Part shown: piece after piece, positions 1 through 8,311 of the stretch
Numbering within the stretch: position 1 is the stretch's first letter
Layout: every line of letters begins with the position of its first letter
Position numbers and translations under genes: made by a program
The notes under the pieces: model-generated
What the model was told of the DNA's origin: nothing
Seen by the model: the letters and a program-made list of their open reading frames with translations, nothing else
Database searches by the model: none
From: a virus
Length of the DNA: 39,155 nt
IMG/VR virus record: IMGVR_UViG_3300047496_000203
Coordinates: 1 to 39,155 of that record
Direction: 5' to 3' (one strand)

Positions 1-1072
1 TTTTTGCTATATTAGCAGTAGGCTTCGAACCAGATTCTAATGAAAGTTGATGTGGATCATGATCTGGTTCACTCGAAACAAGACTGTATGTACTTGGATT
101 ATTAAGGTTTGGTATATCATGAATAACAAAATCAAATTTATATATTTCTCCTAAGTATCTATCGCTCCAAGCTTTATTTAATGCTTTAGCTAATTCTGTA
201 CAGAATTCGCCAATAGTATTTCCACTCACCGATAATAAATCAGGAGTATCACCTGCTTCTCCCGTAGCAAAAGCCAAGTTAGTAAATGGAATACATTCTA
301 GTTTATATGTTGATCCATTTTCATCAATTGTTATATCCATGTTTTTGATTGTTATTTGATCTACCCATCTACCATTATTAATTAAAGTGAAATCTTTATT
401 ATTGGCTAATGGAGAAGTATTGATTGAGCCGTCTTCATTATACGCAATAAACGATAATTCTAAATAATACCACATTTTAGCAAAATTTCTTATGCCTAAT
501 GCGTTACCGGAAGTAAATATACTTTCTATTAAACTCGTACCTAGCGGTTCAGTTATAGTTAAATTAATGGAACTTTTGCTTAACATAAGAAATTTGCTAG
601 CCCAGTTTGGACCCGCAGGTTGTGTCATTTCAACATCTTTTATATTGAATCCAGCAGTAACACCACTTTCAGCTATAGTAACTTTAGGCAAACTGTCTAA
701 AATTTTTAACATATCATCTATTGTAGTGGTTTTTTGTGCTCCAAGCAAATCATGCTCTGTAGTCATATATAACTTAAATTTATATGTAGGTTGTCTTAAG
801 TTATTTAATGGATTTGGATCGTAATAACTATTATCTTCTAATAATGATTTTATAGAATTGTTTACATTGTCAAGTGTTGCTTGTTGATGGGTAGGGGTTT
901 CTGGTTTATTAGCCAAAGATTTTTGAATATCCCCTACAGTTACCGGAATAGGGTCCATCTTAGCAGGTATTGGCGCCGTTTTAGGCGTTTGCTGCGGAGT
1001 ACCAGTAGAAGGTATAACAGGAACAAAACCATCAGTATTTGATTGTGTTGTACCTTTTGGAGAAACAGCCAT
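1..1072 (-). CDS. Tail/baseplate structural protein, partial (C-terminus beyond the left edge)
   Basis: An open frame runs from ATG at 1072 to the window edge without a stop, giving at least 357 residues. The start codon shares one base with the stop of the upstream gene (TAATG), which suggests translational coupling. The first 60 or so residues are rich in Pro, Thr, Gln and Ser and look like a flexible linker. They are followed by a beta-rich body with segments such as PTYKFKLYMTTEHD and NIKDVEMTQPAGPNW. The composition and the place next to two baseplate-like genes point to a baseplate or tail component. I do not recognise a specific T4 counterpart. It probably belongs to the late operon starting at 2843. 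Confidence 0.75.
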   Translation of the reverse strand, partial: MAVSPKGTTQSNTDGFVPVIPSTGTPQQTPKTAPIPAKMDPIPVTVGDIQKSLANKPETPTHQQATLDNVNNSIKSLLEDNSYYDPNPLNNLRQPTYKFKLYMTTEHDLLGAQKTTTIDDMLKILDSLPKVTIAESGVTAGFNIKDVEMTQPAGPNWASKFLMLSKSSINLTITEPLGTSLIESIFTSGNALGIRNFAKMWYYLELSFIAYNEDGSINTSPLANNKDFTLINNGRWVDQITIKNMDITIDENGSTYKLECIPFTNLAFATGEAGDTPDLLSVSGNTIGEFCTELAKALNKAWSDRYLGEIYKFDFVIHDIPNLNNPSTYSLVSSEPDHDPHQLSLESGSKPTANIAK

Positions 1073-1377
1073 TATGAACTTAGAACTTTCTGAATAGTCG
1101 CAAGAGACGGTAAAATAATTTGTAGATCAACAATCAAATCCCAAATTGGATCAGATATCAGATTTCTATTACGAACAGTAAATACCCACCAATATGCAGC
1201 GGTATTATACTTGTCATAACTTAATTTATCAGGACGATATTGATATTTTGTCGTAATTGTAAAATTTTTATCATCGGACGCCGGTAAAATACTTCTATAT
1301 TTCATTATACCCAAAAACCAACTGGTTTGTGGTGTTCCTGAATACGCGCTCGTTGATGGGTAAAGTATTTGGCTCAT
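1072..1377 (-). CDS. Baseplate wedge protein, gp53-like
   Basis: This 101-residue protein contains the pattern YRPDKLSYDKYNTAAYWWVF, then RNRNLISDPIWDL and IILPS. An RPD-L-Y-Y-WW-F stretch followed by N-I-DP-D and an I-P end is typical of short gp53/LysM-like baseplate wedge proteins of myoviruses. It is much shorter than T4 gp53 (about 196 residues), so it matches only the core of that family. The ATG lies one base after the stop of the upstream baseplate gene, and the stop overlaps the next start by one base. The assignment is an inference from the motif and the neighbours. Confidence 0.6.
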   Translation of the reverse strand: MSQILYPSTSAYSGTPQTSWFLGIMKYRSILPASDDKNFTITTKYQYRPDKLSYDKYNTAAYWWVFTVRNRNLISDPIWDLIVDLQIILPSLATIQKVLSS

Positions 1378-1378
1378 A

Positions 1379-2323
1379 TCATATCCATCCTGTACTATTA
1401 TTTGCTTTTAGTAATGCTCCTGTTCGAAACGAATCAAGACTGAATATTTTACGCATTGCTGATGGAGTTTGTTGAACTACCATATCTACTGTCACTTGAA
1501 ACATGGGAGGTAATAATGCTATCCCAGTGGGATTATTATTAGCATCACTTCCTATACCAATTTCAATCATATCCATGTTTTCGTCAAAAGTATAACTATG
1601 CGATTTTACTATAACAGGAAGATTATTGAACATATAATTACCATAACCTCTAAAAACTAAAACTGGAGGCGGTAAACCAGCCTTTCCAGATTGTTTATCA
1701 ATTTCACCAAAATACATTTTACTTACCGTTCTAAGAAAATGTAATACGGCTAAAGCATATTGACCTTCTCTCTGATTTTGAACTGTAAATTTTCCCGTCA
1801 CATTAAGTGTAACACTTGGAGTATTTTTATATGTCATTATGTCGCCATTGGAATGCACCAAATCAACATCGTTATAATTTACCTGTTGACCTACTGCGAT
1901 AGTAGGAGTATATGGAAACAATAATCCATCAGTATCAAATAATATTTTTAAAATATTTGAAGAATCTCCAGGATCACCATATATTCCCGGTTCACCAAGT
2001 TTTCCTTCAGCACCGCGTTGTGCGCGTAATCTAATTCTGGTATCAGATTTATCAGAGTCATTGGTAGCAGTTCCATTAATAACTACCGGCGAAGGACTTC
2101 CATCAGCATTAAATACCGTAAGATTATTATTTAAGTTAGATTTTTGAAGAGAATTTAAGTTAGCAACATCATCTGCTTGTAACGATACTTCTGTTGGAGA
2201 AGGAATTTGTGTTTGAGCGGCCGGTGTTTTAACCGGATCAGGTATAGCCGTCGTTGTAGGTGGCGTCTGAAATGAATTATTGTTGAATGGTAAAGAACCA
2301 TCAAATCCTATGAATGCTGTCAT
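1379..2323 (-). CDS. Baseplate/tail-tube-cap-like structural protein
   Basis: The start at 2323 is chosen because GGAGG lies 5 nt before that ATG; a frame extension upstream to 2467 only shadows the neighbouring gene. The product is 314 residues. Residues 1-100 are Pro/Thr/Asn-rich. A short collagen-like piece follows (QRGAEGKLGEPGIYGDPGD), then a folded domain. The domain holds LLFPYTPTI, HSNGDIMTYKNTPS, ALAVLHFLRTVSKMYFGE, PPPVLVFRGYGNYMFNNLPV and a final FSLDSFRTGALL. The LAV-HFLR-V-KMYFG segment recalls T4 gp48/gp54-type tube-initiating baseplate proteins, but that link is from memory of family style. It overlaps the upstream nucleotidyltransferase-like gene by 23 nt. Confidence 0.65.
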   Translation of the reverse strand: MTAFIGFDGSLPFNNNSFQTPPTTTAIPDPVKTPAAQTQIPSPTEVSLQADDVANLNSLQKSNLNNNLTVFNADGSPSPVVINGTATNDSDKSDTRIRLRAQRGAEGKLGEPGIYGDPGDSSNILKILFDTDGLLFPYTPTIAVGQQVNYNDVDLVHSNGDIMTYKNTPSVTLNVTGKFTVQNQREGQYALAVLHFLRTVSKMYFGEIDKQSGKAGLPPPVLVFRGYGNYMFNNLPVIVKSHSYTFDENMDMIEIGIGSDANNNPTGIALLPPMFQVTVDMVVQQTPSAMRKIFSLDSFRTGALLKANNSTGWI

Positions 2324-2843
2324 CGTCCTCCAAGCCAAAGCAAACCGCTTCGTATAATTTTTTATTAAATAATTCGTCGAAAGATGCCGATAGATTTTTA
2401 AATGTTTCGTAATCGCCCATGGAAGCCGCTGAGCGGGCTTGGGACGAACTTGCGTCGCCCTCTCCACGATTTACGCAAACAGCCTTAGCATGAAGTCCTA
2501 GAAATTCGCTTCCAGAATATTTTCCCATCAATTCGGAAAACATCGGAAAGCGATCTTCGCCTACAACCAAAGTCGCTTCATCGAAACCGTCAGCCGCCAT
2601 ATCCAGGCCAGCATCAAAAATATTTTTCGCCAATCTTACTTCAATGTCAGGAAACATTTCTTTCACAAAAGAAACCTTCTGTTCAGGTGTAAGCGGATTT
2701 CGTTTTCGATCATACGTCTGCGATAGATACAGCCGTGGCTTAACACCAACGGGCGTTTCTAGCCGCAGTCTATCAATAATTTTCTTGTGACCTTTCGTGA
2801 TCGGATTCATCCGACCAAAAGCGAAAGCAGTTTTCATATCCAT
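2301..2843 (-). CDS. Nucleotidyltransferase-like protein (NadM/cytidylyltransferase fold)
   Basis: The 180-residue protein begins with AFAFGRMNPITKGHKKIIDRL. This is the GRxNPxxxGH nucleotide-binding signature of the HIGH-superfamily nucleotidyltransferases that includes NMN adenylyltransferase and cytidylyltransferases. A second motif, ASSSQARSA near residue 133, corresponds to the (I/S)S(S/T)xxR motif that contacts the triphosphate. Such genes occur in many large phages, where they are often called nicotinamide-nucleotide adenylyltransferase; the substrate cannot be read from sequence. Two starts are possible: ATG 2843, exactly where the late promoter predicts transcription to begin, and ATG 2837. 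Neither has a clear Shine-Dalgarno. It heads the baseplate operon, an odd place for a metabolic enzyme. Confidence 0.7.
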   Translation of the reverse strand: MDMKTAFAFGRMNPITKGHKKIIDRLRLETPVGVKPRLYLSQTYDRKRNPLTPEQKVSFVKEMFPDIEVRLAKNIFDAGLDMAADGFDEATLVVGEDRFPMFSELMGKYSGSEFLGLHAKAVCVNRGEGDASSSQARSAASMGDYETFKNLSASFDELFNKKLYEAVCFGLEDDDSIHRI

Positions 2844-2848
2844 GTCCG

Positions 2849-2856
2849 TATTTATA
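2849..2856 (-). promoter_or_regulatory. Late promoter TATAAATA
   Basis: On the minus strand this is a perfect T4-type late box, TATAAATA followed by CGGAC and then ATG. With the last A at -6, the predicted +1 is 2843, the A of the start codon, so the mRNA would be leaderless. Confidence 0.65.
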
Positions 2857-2865
2857 TAATGAATT

Positions 2866-2890
2866 AACGCCCATGTTATCGCAGGGCGTT
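2866..2890. other. Perfect 7-bp inverted repeat (hairpin)
   Basis: AACGCCC (2866-2872) and GGGCGTT (2884-2890) can pair around an 11-nt loop. It lies between the end of the early minus-strand genes and the late promoter. No T-run follows on either strand, so a classical intrinsic terminator is not shown. It may end or stabilise the early mRNA. Confidence 0.4.
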
Positions 2891-2929
2891 ACGGACATTC
2901 AATAATATTCGTCTTCTTCGTCTTCGTCT

Positions 2930-3124
2930 CTATCGAGGAGTATTCCGCTTCTTTTCGGCCTTCAGAGCCTTGTCAGTCAGTTGACCCCAAAGAAGAAACC
3001 AGTCATGTCCACGCTTAAACGACTGAATAATTCGCCAACCAGTGGCATGATTCAGCATTTTTTGATCAGGCCCAGAAGCCGTGATTTCAAAATTTTCGTA
3101 TTGGGAAAGAGTTGTCGATTTCAT
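2930..3124 (-). CDS. Small early protein of unknown function
   Basis: This 64-residue protein starts MKSTTLSQYENFEI. The start at 3124 is chosen because GGAG lies 6 nt upstream and the preceding small gene ends one base before it. A longer frame to 3217 would run through that gene. It contains aromatic segments (GWRIIQSF and HDWFLLWGQ) and a basic tail. A shift of one base near codon 58 would replace the NTPR end by a longer acidic tail containing DEDEEDEYY. This could be natural variation, a frameshift or a sequence error. I do not recognise a family. Confidence 0.65.
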   Translation of the reverse strand: MKSTTLSQYENFEITASGPDQKMLNHATGWRIIQSFKRGHDWFLLWGQLTDKALKAEKKRNTPR

Positions 3125-3125
3125 T

Positions 3126-3245
3126 TTATCGCTCCATGTCGGCGGCGATAGAATGGACCGTGGGACCATCGCCAGACCACATCGACCTTTGAGTAGCGAA
3201 AAGGCCACGTTCAGCAACGATCACAAACTTATCACCGATTTGCAT
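3126..3245 (-). CDS. Very small early protein (39 aa)
   Basis: The 39-residue frame begins MQIGDKFVIVAERG and ends AADMER. It has a GGAG site 7 nt before the ATG and lies directly behind a strong early promoter. Its stop is one base from the start of the next gene, so the two form a compact operon. The N-terminus resembles the KxGDKFVIV opening of small beta-barrel or SH3-like domains, but no function can be assigned. Confidence 0.6.
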   Translation of the reverse strand: MQIGDKFVIVAERGLFATQRSMWSGDGPTVHSIAADMER

Positions 3246-3279
3246 GTCTATTCTCCATATCTGTAAAAGATTATGATGA

Positions 3280-3307
3280 AAGATACCACATATTTAAGGT
3301 TCGTCAA
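3280..3307 (-). promoter_or_regulatory. Early promoter, TTGACG-N16-TATCTT
   Basis: On the minus strand, -35 TTGACG (3307-3302) and -10 TATCTT (3285-3280) are separated by 16 nt, as in the other early promoters of this window. The -35 lies in a 9-bp perfect palindromic stem with a 4-nt loop (3293-3314), which may be an operator. Confidence 0.7.
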
Positions 3308-3349
3308 CCTTAAAATGAAAATAAATTATAAAGATAGATTTTAATGTTT

Positions 3350-3422
3350 CATAAATATGACGAAATATAGTTCAATATATTAATATATTGATTCTAAACA
3401 AGAAAGCGATTATAGAATAACT
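3350..3422 (+). promoter_or_regulatory. Candidate promoters of the gp55 gene
   Basis: The region between divergent genes holds CATAAATA (3350-3357), a match to the late box NATAAATA. It also holds TTGATT (3388-3393) with TTATAG (3410-3415) at the 16-nt spacing used by the early promoters here. The second would start transcription within a base or so of ATG 3423. No clear Shine-Dalgarno precedes that ATG. Confidence 0.35.
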
Positions 3423-5315
3423 ATGGCTATACCCCCTGTTCCTTCAAGTAAAATAAAATATATCAATAATCGTGAGCTACTAAAAGAGATACATGAAAGT
3501 AAAAAATCTTTTTGTTATTCTTTAGAACCTAAATATGCAGATTTTGATGTTATTGTTCATAATATTAACGAGATTACCCCAGAATTGATAGACGCTGTTA
3601 GAGAAAAGAAATCAAAGCCACGCGGAAAACCGTCTCTTCCTATGGAAGAACCAGAAAATATTGTAGTTCGTTTGATGACTTATACTCATATTCCTCTCGA
3701 TCCAGATCGTGTGCGTAAAAGCCGCGTAACGGATCAATCTTACGCAAGAACCAGTTTTCCTCCATTCAAGCATTATATTTTGACTTCTGATGGGTTGAAA
3801 GAAGTTTGCCGATCACATTGGACCGGCGGTTTCGAAAATGGTTATTTTGTTGCGGATGGAGGTAAGATTAACAATCGTTTAGCCATGATGTTCATGTTAT
3901 TAGTAGAGCGTTATTCGAGAAGAACTAACTGGCGCGGTTACTGCCATTCTTTGGATACCGAAGCATTAACTCAACGAGGATGGATTTCTGGAAATGAAAT
4001 CAATATGGATGATATTATTTTATCGTATAAAGAAGGTAATTTAATTTGGTCAAAAATAAAATCTATTTATAAAGATGAAAACTATAATGGAAAAATGTTT
4101 AATATAACAGGTAAAGCAAAAATAGATGCTTTTATTACACCGGGCCATAAATTTTTAACTGAAAACGGATTAAAACCAATAGAATATTTAACAGATGCAG
4201 ATAAAATTATTCTCACTGGTAATCCCGTTGAGAATTTAACAGAAATATATGAGGACGCTTTTGTTGAATTAGTTGGATGGGTTGTTACCGAAGGTTGTTT
4301 TGAATTTCAAAAAATTAGAAAATATCCACGCATTACAATATACCAAAACGAAGGAATATATGCCGATAGAATTCGCAATTGTGCTAAAAAATTGGGAACC
4401 ACCTTTAGCGAATATCATAGAAGAGGCAATAGCGTAGCATTTCATTTAAAAAAAGAAATTTGCAATAAAATTGCAAAAGTAGTAAAGGTTGAGTCAGGAT
4501 TTAATAAAGTCCTTAAACCAGAGTTTATTGTTTCACTAACAACTGCACAAAGAGAATTGCTGATACAAACAATGATAGATGCTGATGGCTGGAGAGGTTC
4601 AACTGGTGGTCGTCGAATAGGGTATGATCAAAAATGTAAAAATCACATTGATTCCTTTATATTTCTTTGCACATTAGCGGGATATAGAACAAAAACAAAA
4701 GTAGTAAATATGTCTAATTATGATAAAACTAATTTTGATTGTCAAATGTATAGATTAAATATACTTAAACGGGAGCCTGTAATAAAAGTTAAAGATATTA
4801 ATTTTAATGGGGGTAAAAAATCAGGAACTTTCGATGATCCTAATATTCCTACCGAAATTTTTAAAGGAACGGTATGGTGTCCTGAAACTGAATTTGGTTC
4901 TTTTATATGTAGACGAAACGGGATAGTTTATCTCTCTGGCAATAGTTATGTAGATGAATTCCGGGGTCAAGCTTTACTTCAACTGTCACAGATTGGCCTT
5001 CAATTTGATGAATCTAAATCAGATAATCCGTTTGCTTTTTATACAACTGCCATCAAAAATTCATTTACAAGAGTATTTAATTTAGAGAAAAAATCACAAA
5101 ATATTCGTGATGATCTTCTTATTATTGCTGGTGTTCAACCAAGTTATACACGAACATTAGATAATGAATTTGATCAACGCGATTATGGAGAGAAGAAACG
5201 CGTTTCTATTAAGAAACCGTCACCGAAAAAAATCGAAAAGCCAATAATTGAGGAAGAAACGCCAAAACGTGGCATAGGTATGCATTCAAATGCTGATTTA
5301 TTTAGAGGAAAATAA
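3423..5315 (+). CDS. 55: Late-transcription sigma factor gp55, interrupted by an intein
   Basis: The 630-residue precursor is a sigma-factor gene split by an in-frame intein at residues 174-507. The joined host protein would be about 296 residues, larger than T4 gp55 (185) because of a longer N-terminus. Across the junction it reads NWRGY then SYVDEFRGQALLQ, followed by SDNPFAFYTTAIKNSFTRVF and NLEKKSQ. This is the conserved region 2-like core of gp55 family sigma factors, which direct host RNA polymerase to late promoters. Matching late boxes occur in this window. The C-terminal 60 residues are basic and Pro-rich, ending near HSNADLF; the RNA polymerase or clamp contact could lie there by analogy with T4. 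The sigma factor should be inactive until splicing. Confidence 0.85.
   Translation: MAIPPVPSSKIKYINNRELLKEIHESKKSFCYSLEPKYADFDVIVHNINEITPELIDAVREKKSKPRGKPSLPMEEPENIVVRLMTYTHIPLDPDRVRKSRVTDQSYARTSFPPFKHYILTSDGLKEVCRSHWTGGFENGYFVADGGKINNRLAMMFMLLVERYSRRTNWRGYCHSLDTEALTQRGWISGNEINMDDIILSYKEGNLIWSKIKSIYKDENYNGKMFNITGKAKIDAFITPGHKFLTENGLKPIEYLTDADKIILTGNPVENLTEIYEDAFVELVGWVVTEGCFEFQKIRKYPRITIYQNEGIYADRIRNCAKKLGTTFSEYHRRGNSVAFHLKKEICNKIAKVVKVESGFNKVLKPEFIVSLTTAQRELLIQTMIDADGWRGSTGGRRIGYDQKCKNHIDSFIFLCTLAGYRTKTKVVNMSNYDKTNFDCQMYRLNILKREPVIKVKDINFNGGKKSGTFDDPNIPTEIFKGTVWCPETEFGSFICRRNGIVYLSGNSYVDEFRGQALLQLSQIGLQFDESKSDNPFAFYTTAIKNSFTRVFNLEKKSQNIRDDLLIIAGVQPSYTRTLDNEFDQRDYGEKKRVSIKKPSPKKIEKPIIEEETPKRGIGMHSNADLFRGK
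3942..4943 (+). mobile_element. Intein in gp55 with LAGLIDADG endonuclease
   Basis: This is 334 residues, from Cys174 (CHSLDTEALTQRGW, block A) to Asn507. Block B is FITPGHKFLTENG. Two LAGLIDADG-type helices are seen, LVGWVVTEGCF and LIQTMIDADGW, so a homing endonuclease is present. The C-terminal end is ICRRNGIVYLSGN with Ser508 as the +1 residue. The usual penultimate His is Gly (SGN/S), a variant seen in some natural inteins. It interrupts the core of the sigma factor between Tyr173 and Ser508. Confidence 0.88.
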
Positions 5316-5368
5316 TTTAGGTAAAACGCACCCTTATGCGGTATGAAGGTGCATAATTTGAACCTAAA

Positions 5369-7396
5369 ATGAGTATGAAGACAATAGATTTGTTCGCCGG
5401 GATCGGTGGAATTCGTATACCTTTTGATGAGCTTGGTTGCAAATGTGTTTTCAGTTCCGATTGGGATAAAAATGCACAAATCACCTATGAATCCAACTTT
5501 GGTCATAAACCATATGGCGACATTACAGCTATTGATTCAAAAGATATTCCGGATCATGATATTTTACTTGGGGGTTTTCCTTGTTTTATTGCAGATACAA
5601 CTGTTCTAACATCAGAAGGTTTAAAACCAATACAAGATGTTAAAATTGGTGAGTTAGTTTTAACTCACAAACAACGTTGGAAAAGAGTATTGTCTATTAT
5701 GAAAAAAGACAATGCTCCTACTATGATTATAAAAGGCCAAGGTTCTTGTGGTATAGAAACCACGTCGGAACATCCATTTTACGTGCGAAGCCGTCAGAAT
5801 AAAAATAATGGAAAAAAGCACTGGAGAGAATTTTCTGACGCTCAATGGAAAGAGGCTGAAAATCTTACTACTAATCATTTTTGGGCTTCACCAACGGTTT
5901 TTCCAGTTTTAACTATTCCAGATATAGAATACGCTTCATTAGAACTAAAAAATAATACTACAAATATCAATAAGTTTGGCGAAAAAATTTTAGACTTAAA
6001 GATAGAGAGTCGAGAATTTATGTATTTTATAGGAAGATGGATTGGCGACGGCTGGCTTGGAACCGGTCCCAGAAAAGGGCGTTCAGAAAATAATAGGGTA
6101 GCAAACATATTTTTATGTTCTTCTTACGAGGAAGAAAATGAGGTAGAAGAAATACTTAAAAGTATCAATCTATCTTTCACTAAAGTTAGGGAACGAACTG
6201 TCTTAAAATATATAATTGGTTCTAAACCGTTAACTAAATGGTTAGAAACCAATTTTGGAAGATATGCTTCGGGAAAAAAAATACCAGGATGGGTATTTGG
6301 TATGTCTCATGAGCTTAAGCAATCGCTCTTTGATGGTTATATGAGTGCTGATGGTCATACCAGTTATCAGAAAAAAGGAAATGGGAGGGTAAGAAGATTA
6401 TCATCAATAAACAAAAATCTATTAATGTCATTTCGGTTACTTTTATCATCATTGGAAATAACCACTTCTTTACATGAAACGAAAAAGTCTCCTACTTATG
6501 TTATAGAAGATAGAATTGTAAAACATATTTACTCTTTGACTGCTTATGACGATAATAGAAGTGCATTTTTTGACAATAATATTCTGTGGGGGAAGATCAG
6601 ATCAATAATGGACACTGACGATTTGAAGACGGTTTATAACATTGAAGTAGAAGAAGATAATAGCTATGTGGCTGATGGTATAATAGTTCATAATTGTCAG
6701 CCTTTCAGTGCGATTGGTAGCCGCAAGGGTTTTCAATCGACGCAAGGAACGTTGTTCTTCAACATTGCATCTATTATTGATGCAAAAGCCCCAAGAGCTT
6801 TCTTGCTCGAAAATGTGAAGAACTTCAAATCCCATGATGGCGGCAAGACATATGAAGTTGTCGAAGCAACATTGAATGAACTTGGATACCATGTCCATAC
6901 CAAAATTTTAAATGCTTTAGATTATGGTCTACCACAAAAACGCGAGCGAACAATTATCGTTGGCTTCAAACACAAAGTGGATTTTAAATTTCCCGATCCT
7001 CTTGGATCGCCTCCAAGCCTTTCTACAATTCTTGAACCTGAGGCGGATAATGACGAAAAGCTTAGAGCTTCTGATTACATTATTCAAAGACGTTTAGATC
7101 GATTGGCCAGCCAAGGTTCGGCTCAACCGTTTTATCCGTCTATCTGGCATGAGAATAAGAGCGGAAATATATCAGTGTTGCCGTATTCGGTAGCTTTGAG
7201 GGCTGATGCTTCACATAATTATATTCTTGTCAACGGAGTAAGGCATCCTTCAGCAAGAGAATTATTGAGATTACAAGGCTTTCCTGATACATTCAAGATC
7301 ATATTACCGTTAAGACATATTCGAAAACAAGCTGGAAATTCAGTTCCAGTTCCTATGATCAGAGCGGTGGCAAAGAAAATAATGGAAGTATTATAA
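5369..7396 (+). CDS. DNA (cytosine-5) methyltransferase, interrupted by an intein
   Basis: The 675-residue precursor contains a 371-residue intein; the spliced enzyme is 304 residues, a normal size for a small C5 methyltransferase. Motif I is DLFAGIGGIRIPFD and motif IV is GGFP-CQPFS once joined. Motif VI is LLENVKNF, motif VIII QKRERTIIVGF, motif IX SARELLRLQGFPD and motif X GNSVPVPMIRA. All core motifs are present, so the enzyme should be active after splicing. The intein ends immediately before the catalytic Cys443. It is followed after 2 nt by a second methyltransferase and then by two nuclease-like genes, so it may be the modification half of a restriction-modification set. ATG 5375 is an alternative start; neither has a clear ribosome site. 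Confidence 0.9.
   Translation: MSMKTIDLFAGIGGIRIPFDELGCKCVFSSDWDKNAQITYESNFGHKPYGDITAIDSKDIPDHDILLGGFPCFIADTTVLTSEGLKPIQDVKIGELVLTHKQRWKRVLSIMKKDNAPTMIIKGQGSCGIETTSEHPFYVRSRQNKNNGKKHWREFSDAQWKEAENLTTNHFWASPTVFPVLTIPDIEYASLELKNNTTNINKFGEKILDLKIESREFMYFIGRWIGDGWLGTGPRKGRSENNRVANIFLCSSYEEENEVEEILKSINLSFTKVRERTVLKYIIGSKPLTKWLETNFGRYASGKKIPGWVFGMSHELKQSLFDGYMSADGHTSYQKKGNGRVRRLSSINKNLLMSFRLLLSSLEITTSLHETKKSPTYVIEDRIVKHIYSLTAYDDNRSAFFDNNILWGKIRSIMDTDDLKTVYNIEVEEDNSYVADGIIVHNCQPFSAIGSRKGFQSTQGTLFFNIASIIDAKAPRAFLLENVKNFKSHDGGKTYEVVEATLNELGYHVHTKILNALDYGLPQKRERTIIVGFKHKVDFKFPDPLGSPPSLSTILEPEADNDEKLRASDYIIQRRLDRLASQGSAQPFYPSIWHENKSGNISVLPYSVALRADASHNYILVNGVRHPSARELLRLQGFPDTFKIILPLRHIRKQAGNSVPVPMIRAVAKKIMEVL
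5582..6694 (+). mobile_element. Intein in the C5 methyltransferase with LAGLIDADG endonuclease
   Basis: This is 371 residues, from Cys72 (CFIADTTVLTSEGLKPI, block A) to Asn442 (VADGIIVHN, block G). Block B is GIETTSEHPFYV. LAGLIDADG-type segments are FMYFIGRWIGDGWLG and LKQSLFDGYMSADGH. The +1 residue is Cys443, which is also the catalytic cysteine of the host enzyme's PCQ motif. All class 1 splicing residues are present. Confidence 0.9.
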
Positions 7397-7398
7397 AA

Positions 7399-8307
7399 AT
7401 GGACAAAATTAATTTTAGTATATTACATGGTAATTGTTTAGATTTATTCGATACACTAGATAATAATTCTATAGATACTTGTATTACCGATCCGCCGTAT
7501 TTTATTGACGGTATGGGTAAGGATTGGGACAAAGATAATCTCGATACTAAAACCAAAAAAGCTGGGATAGTGGGTTCTTTACCAATAGGTATGAAATTTG
7601 ATCCGAAACAAGGCATAGAGTTTCAAAATTTCATGCTGGATATATCTAAACAGGTATATCGAGTTTTAAAGCCTGGAGCATTCTATGTAAGTTTTAGTCA
7701 AGCCCGTCTTTATCATAGAATGGCAATTGCCGTCGAAGAAGCCGGGTTTGAAATCAGAGATATGCTCGGATGGACGTATGAAGGCCAAGCAAAAGCATTT
7801 AGCCAAGACCATTTTGTTAGAAAAATGAACATAACCGACATAGAAAAAAACAATATAATCGTAAGCATGAACAATCGAAAGACGCCACAACTTAAACCAA
7901 TGATAGAACCAATGGTTCTGGCACAAAAACCCAAAGAAGGAACTTTTGTGGAAAATTGGATGAAATGGGGTGTTGGTCTGATAGATACTTCTCAAAGTCT
8001 GGACGGAAAATTTCCGGGAAATCTTATGGCGGTAGCTAAGCCTCGTAAATCAGAAAAAGGTGAAACTAATGATCATTTAACAGTTAAGCCAACAAAACTG
8101 ATTGCCCATTTAACTAAACTTCTAACTACAGAAGGCCAAGTTGTTTTTGATCCATTCATGGGGTCAGGATCACATGGGGTAGCCGCTTTAGAGTGTAAAC
8201 GGAAATTTATTGGTTTTGAGATCGAAAAGAAATATTTTGATATTTCAAATGAACGACTGATATATGTCTCACAAGAAAAAACTAACAATATAATAATTAG
8301 GATATGA
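7399..8307 (+). CDS. DNA methyltransferase, DPPY type (N6-adenine or N4-cytosine)
   Basis: The 302-residue protein has motif IV first (TCITDPPYFIDGMGKDWD, near residue 32). The AdoMet motif I comes last (VVFDPFMGSGSHGVAALECKR), directly after HLTVKPTKLIAHL. This order defines the beta class of exocyclic-amino methyltransferases. The opening NFSILHGNCLDLFDTL is typical of the class. DPPY does not by itself separate adenine from N4-cytosine targets. The ATG lies 2 nt after the C5 methyltransferase stop and the gene ends 4 nt before the next one, so all four genes of this cluster are probably one transcript. Confidence 0.88.
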   Translation: MDKINFSILHGNCLDLFDTLDNNSIDTCITDPPYFIDGMGKDWDKDNLDTKTKKAGIVGSLPIGMKFDPKQGIEFQNFMLDISKQVYRVLKPGAFYVSFSQARLYHRMAIAVEEAGFEIRDMLGWTYEGQAKAFSQDHFVRKMNITDIEKNNIIVSMNNRKTPQLKPMIEPMVLAQKPKEGTFVENWMKWGVGLIDTSQSLDGKFPGNLMAVAKPRKSEKGETNDHLTVKPTKLIAHLTKLLTTEGQVVFDPFMGSGSHGVAALECKRKFIGFEIEKKYFDISNERLIYVSQEKTNNIIIRI

Positions 8308-8311
8308 ATAT

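Noticed and set aside
492-824. Open frame on the plus strand inside the tail gene
   Set aside because: It lies opposite the real minus-strand gene, has no ribosome site and reads as low-quality sequence.
5330-5354. Imperfect hairpin before the C5 methyltransferase gene (GCACC / GGTGC ends)
   Set aside because: The stem has a mismatch and a wobble and no T-run follows, so a terminator or operator call is not supported.
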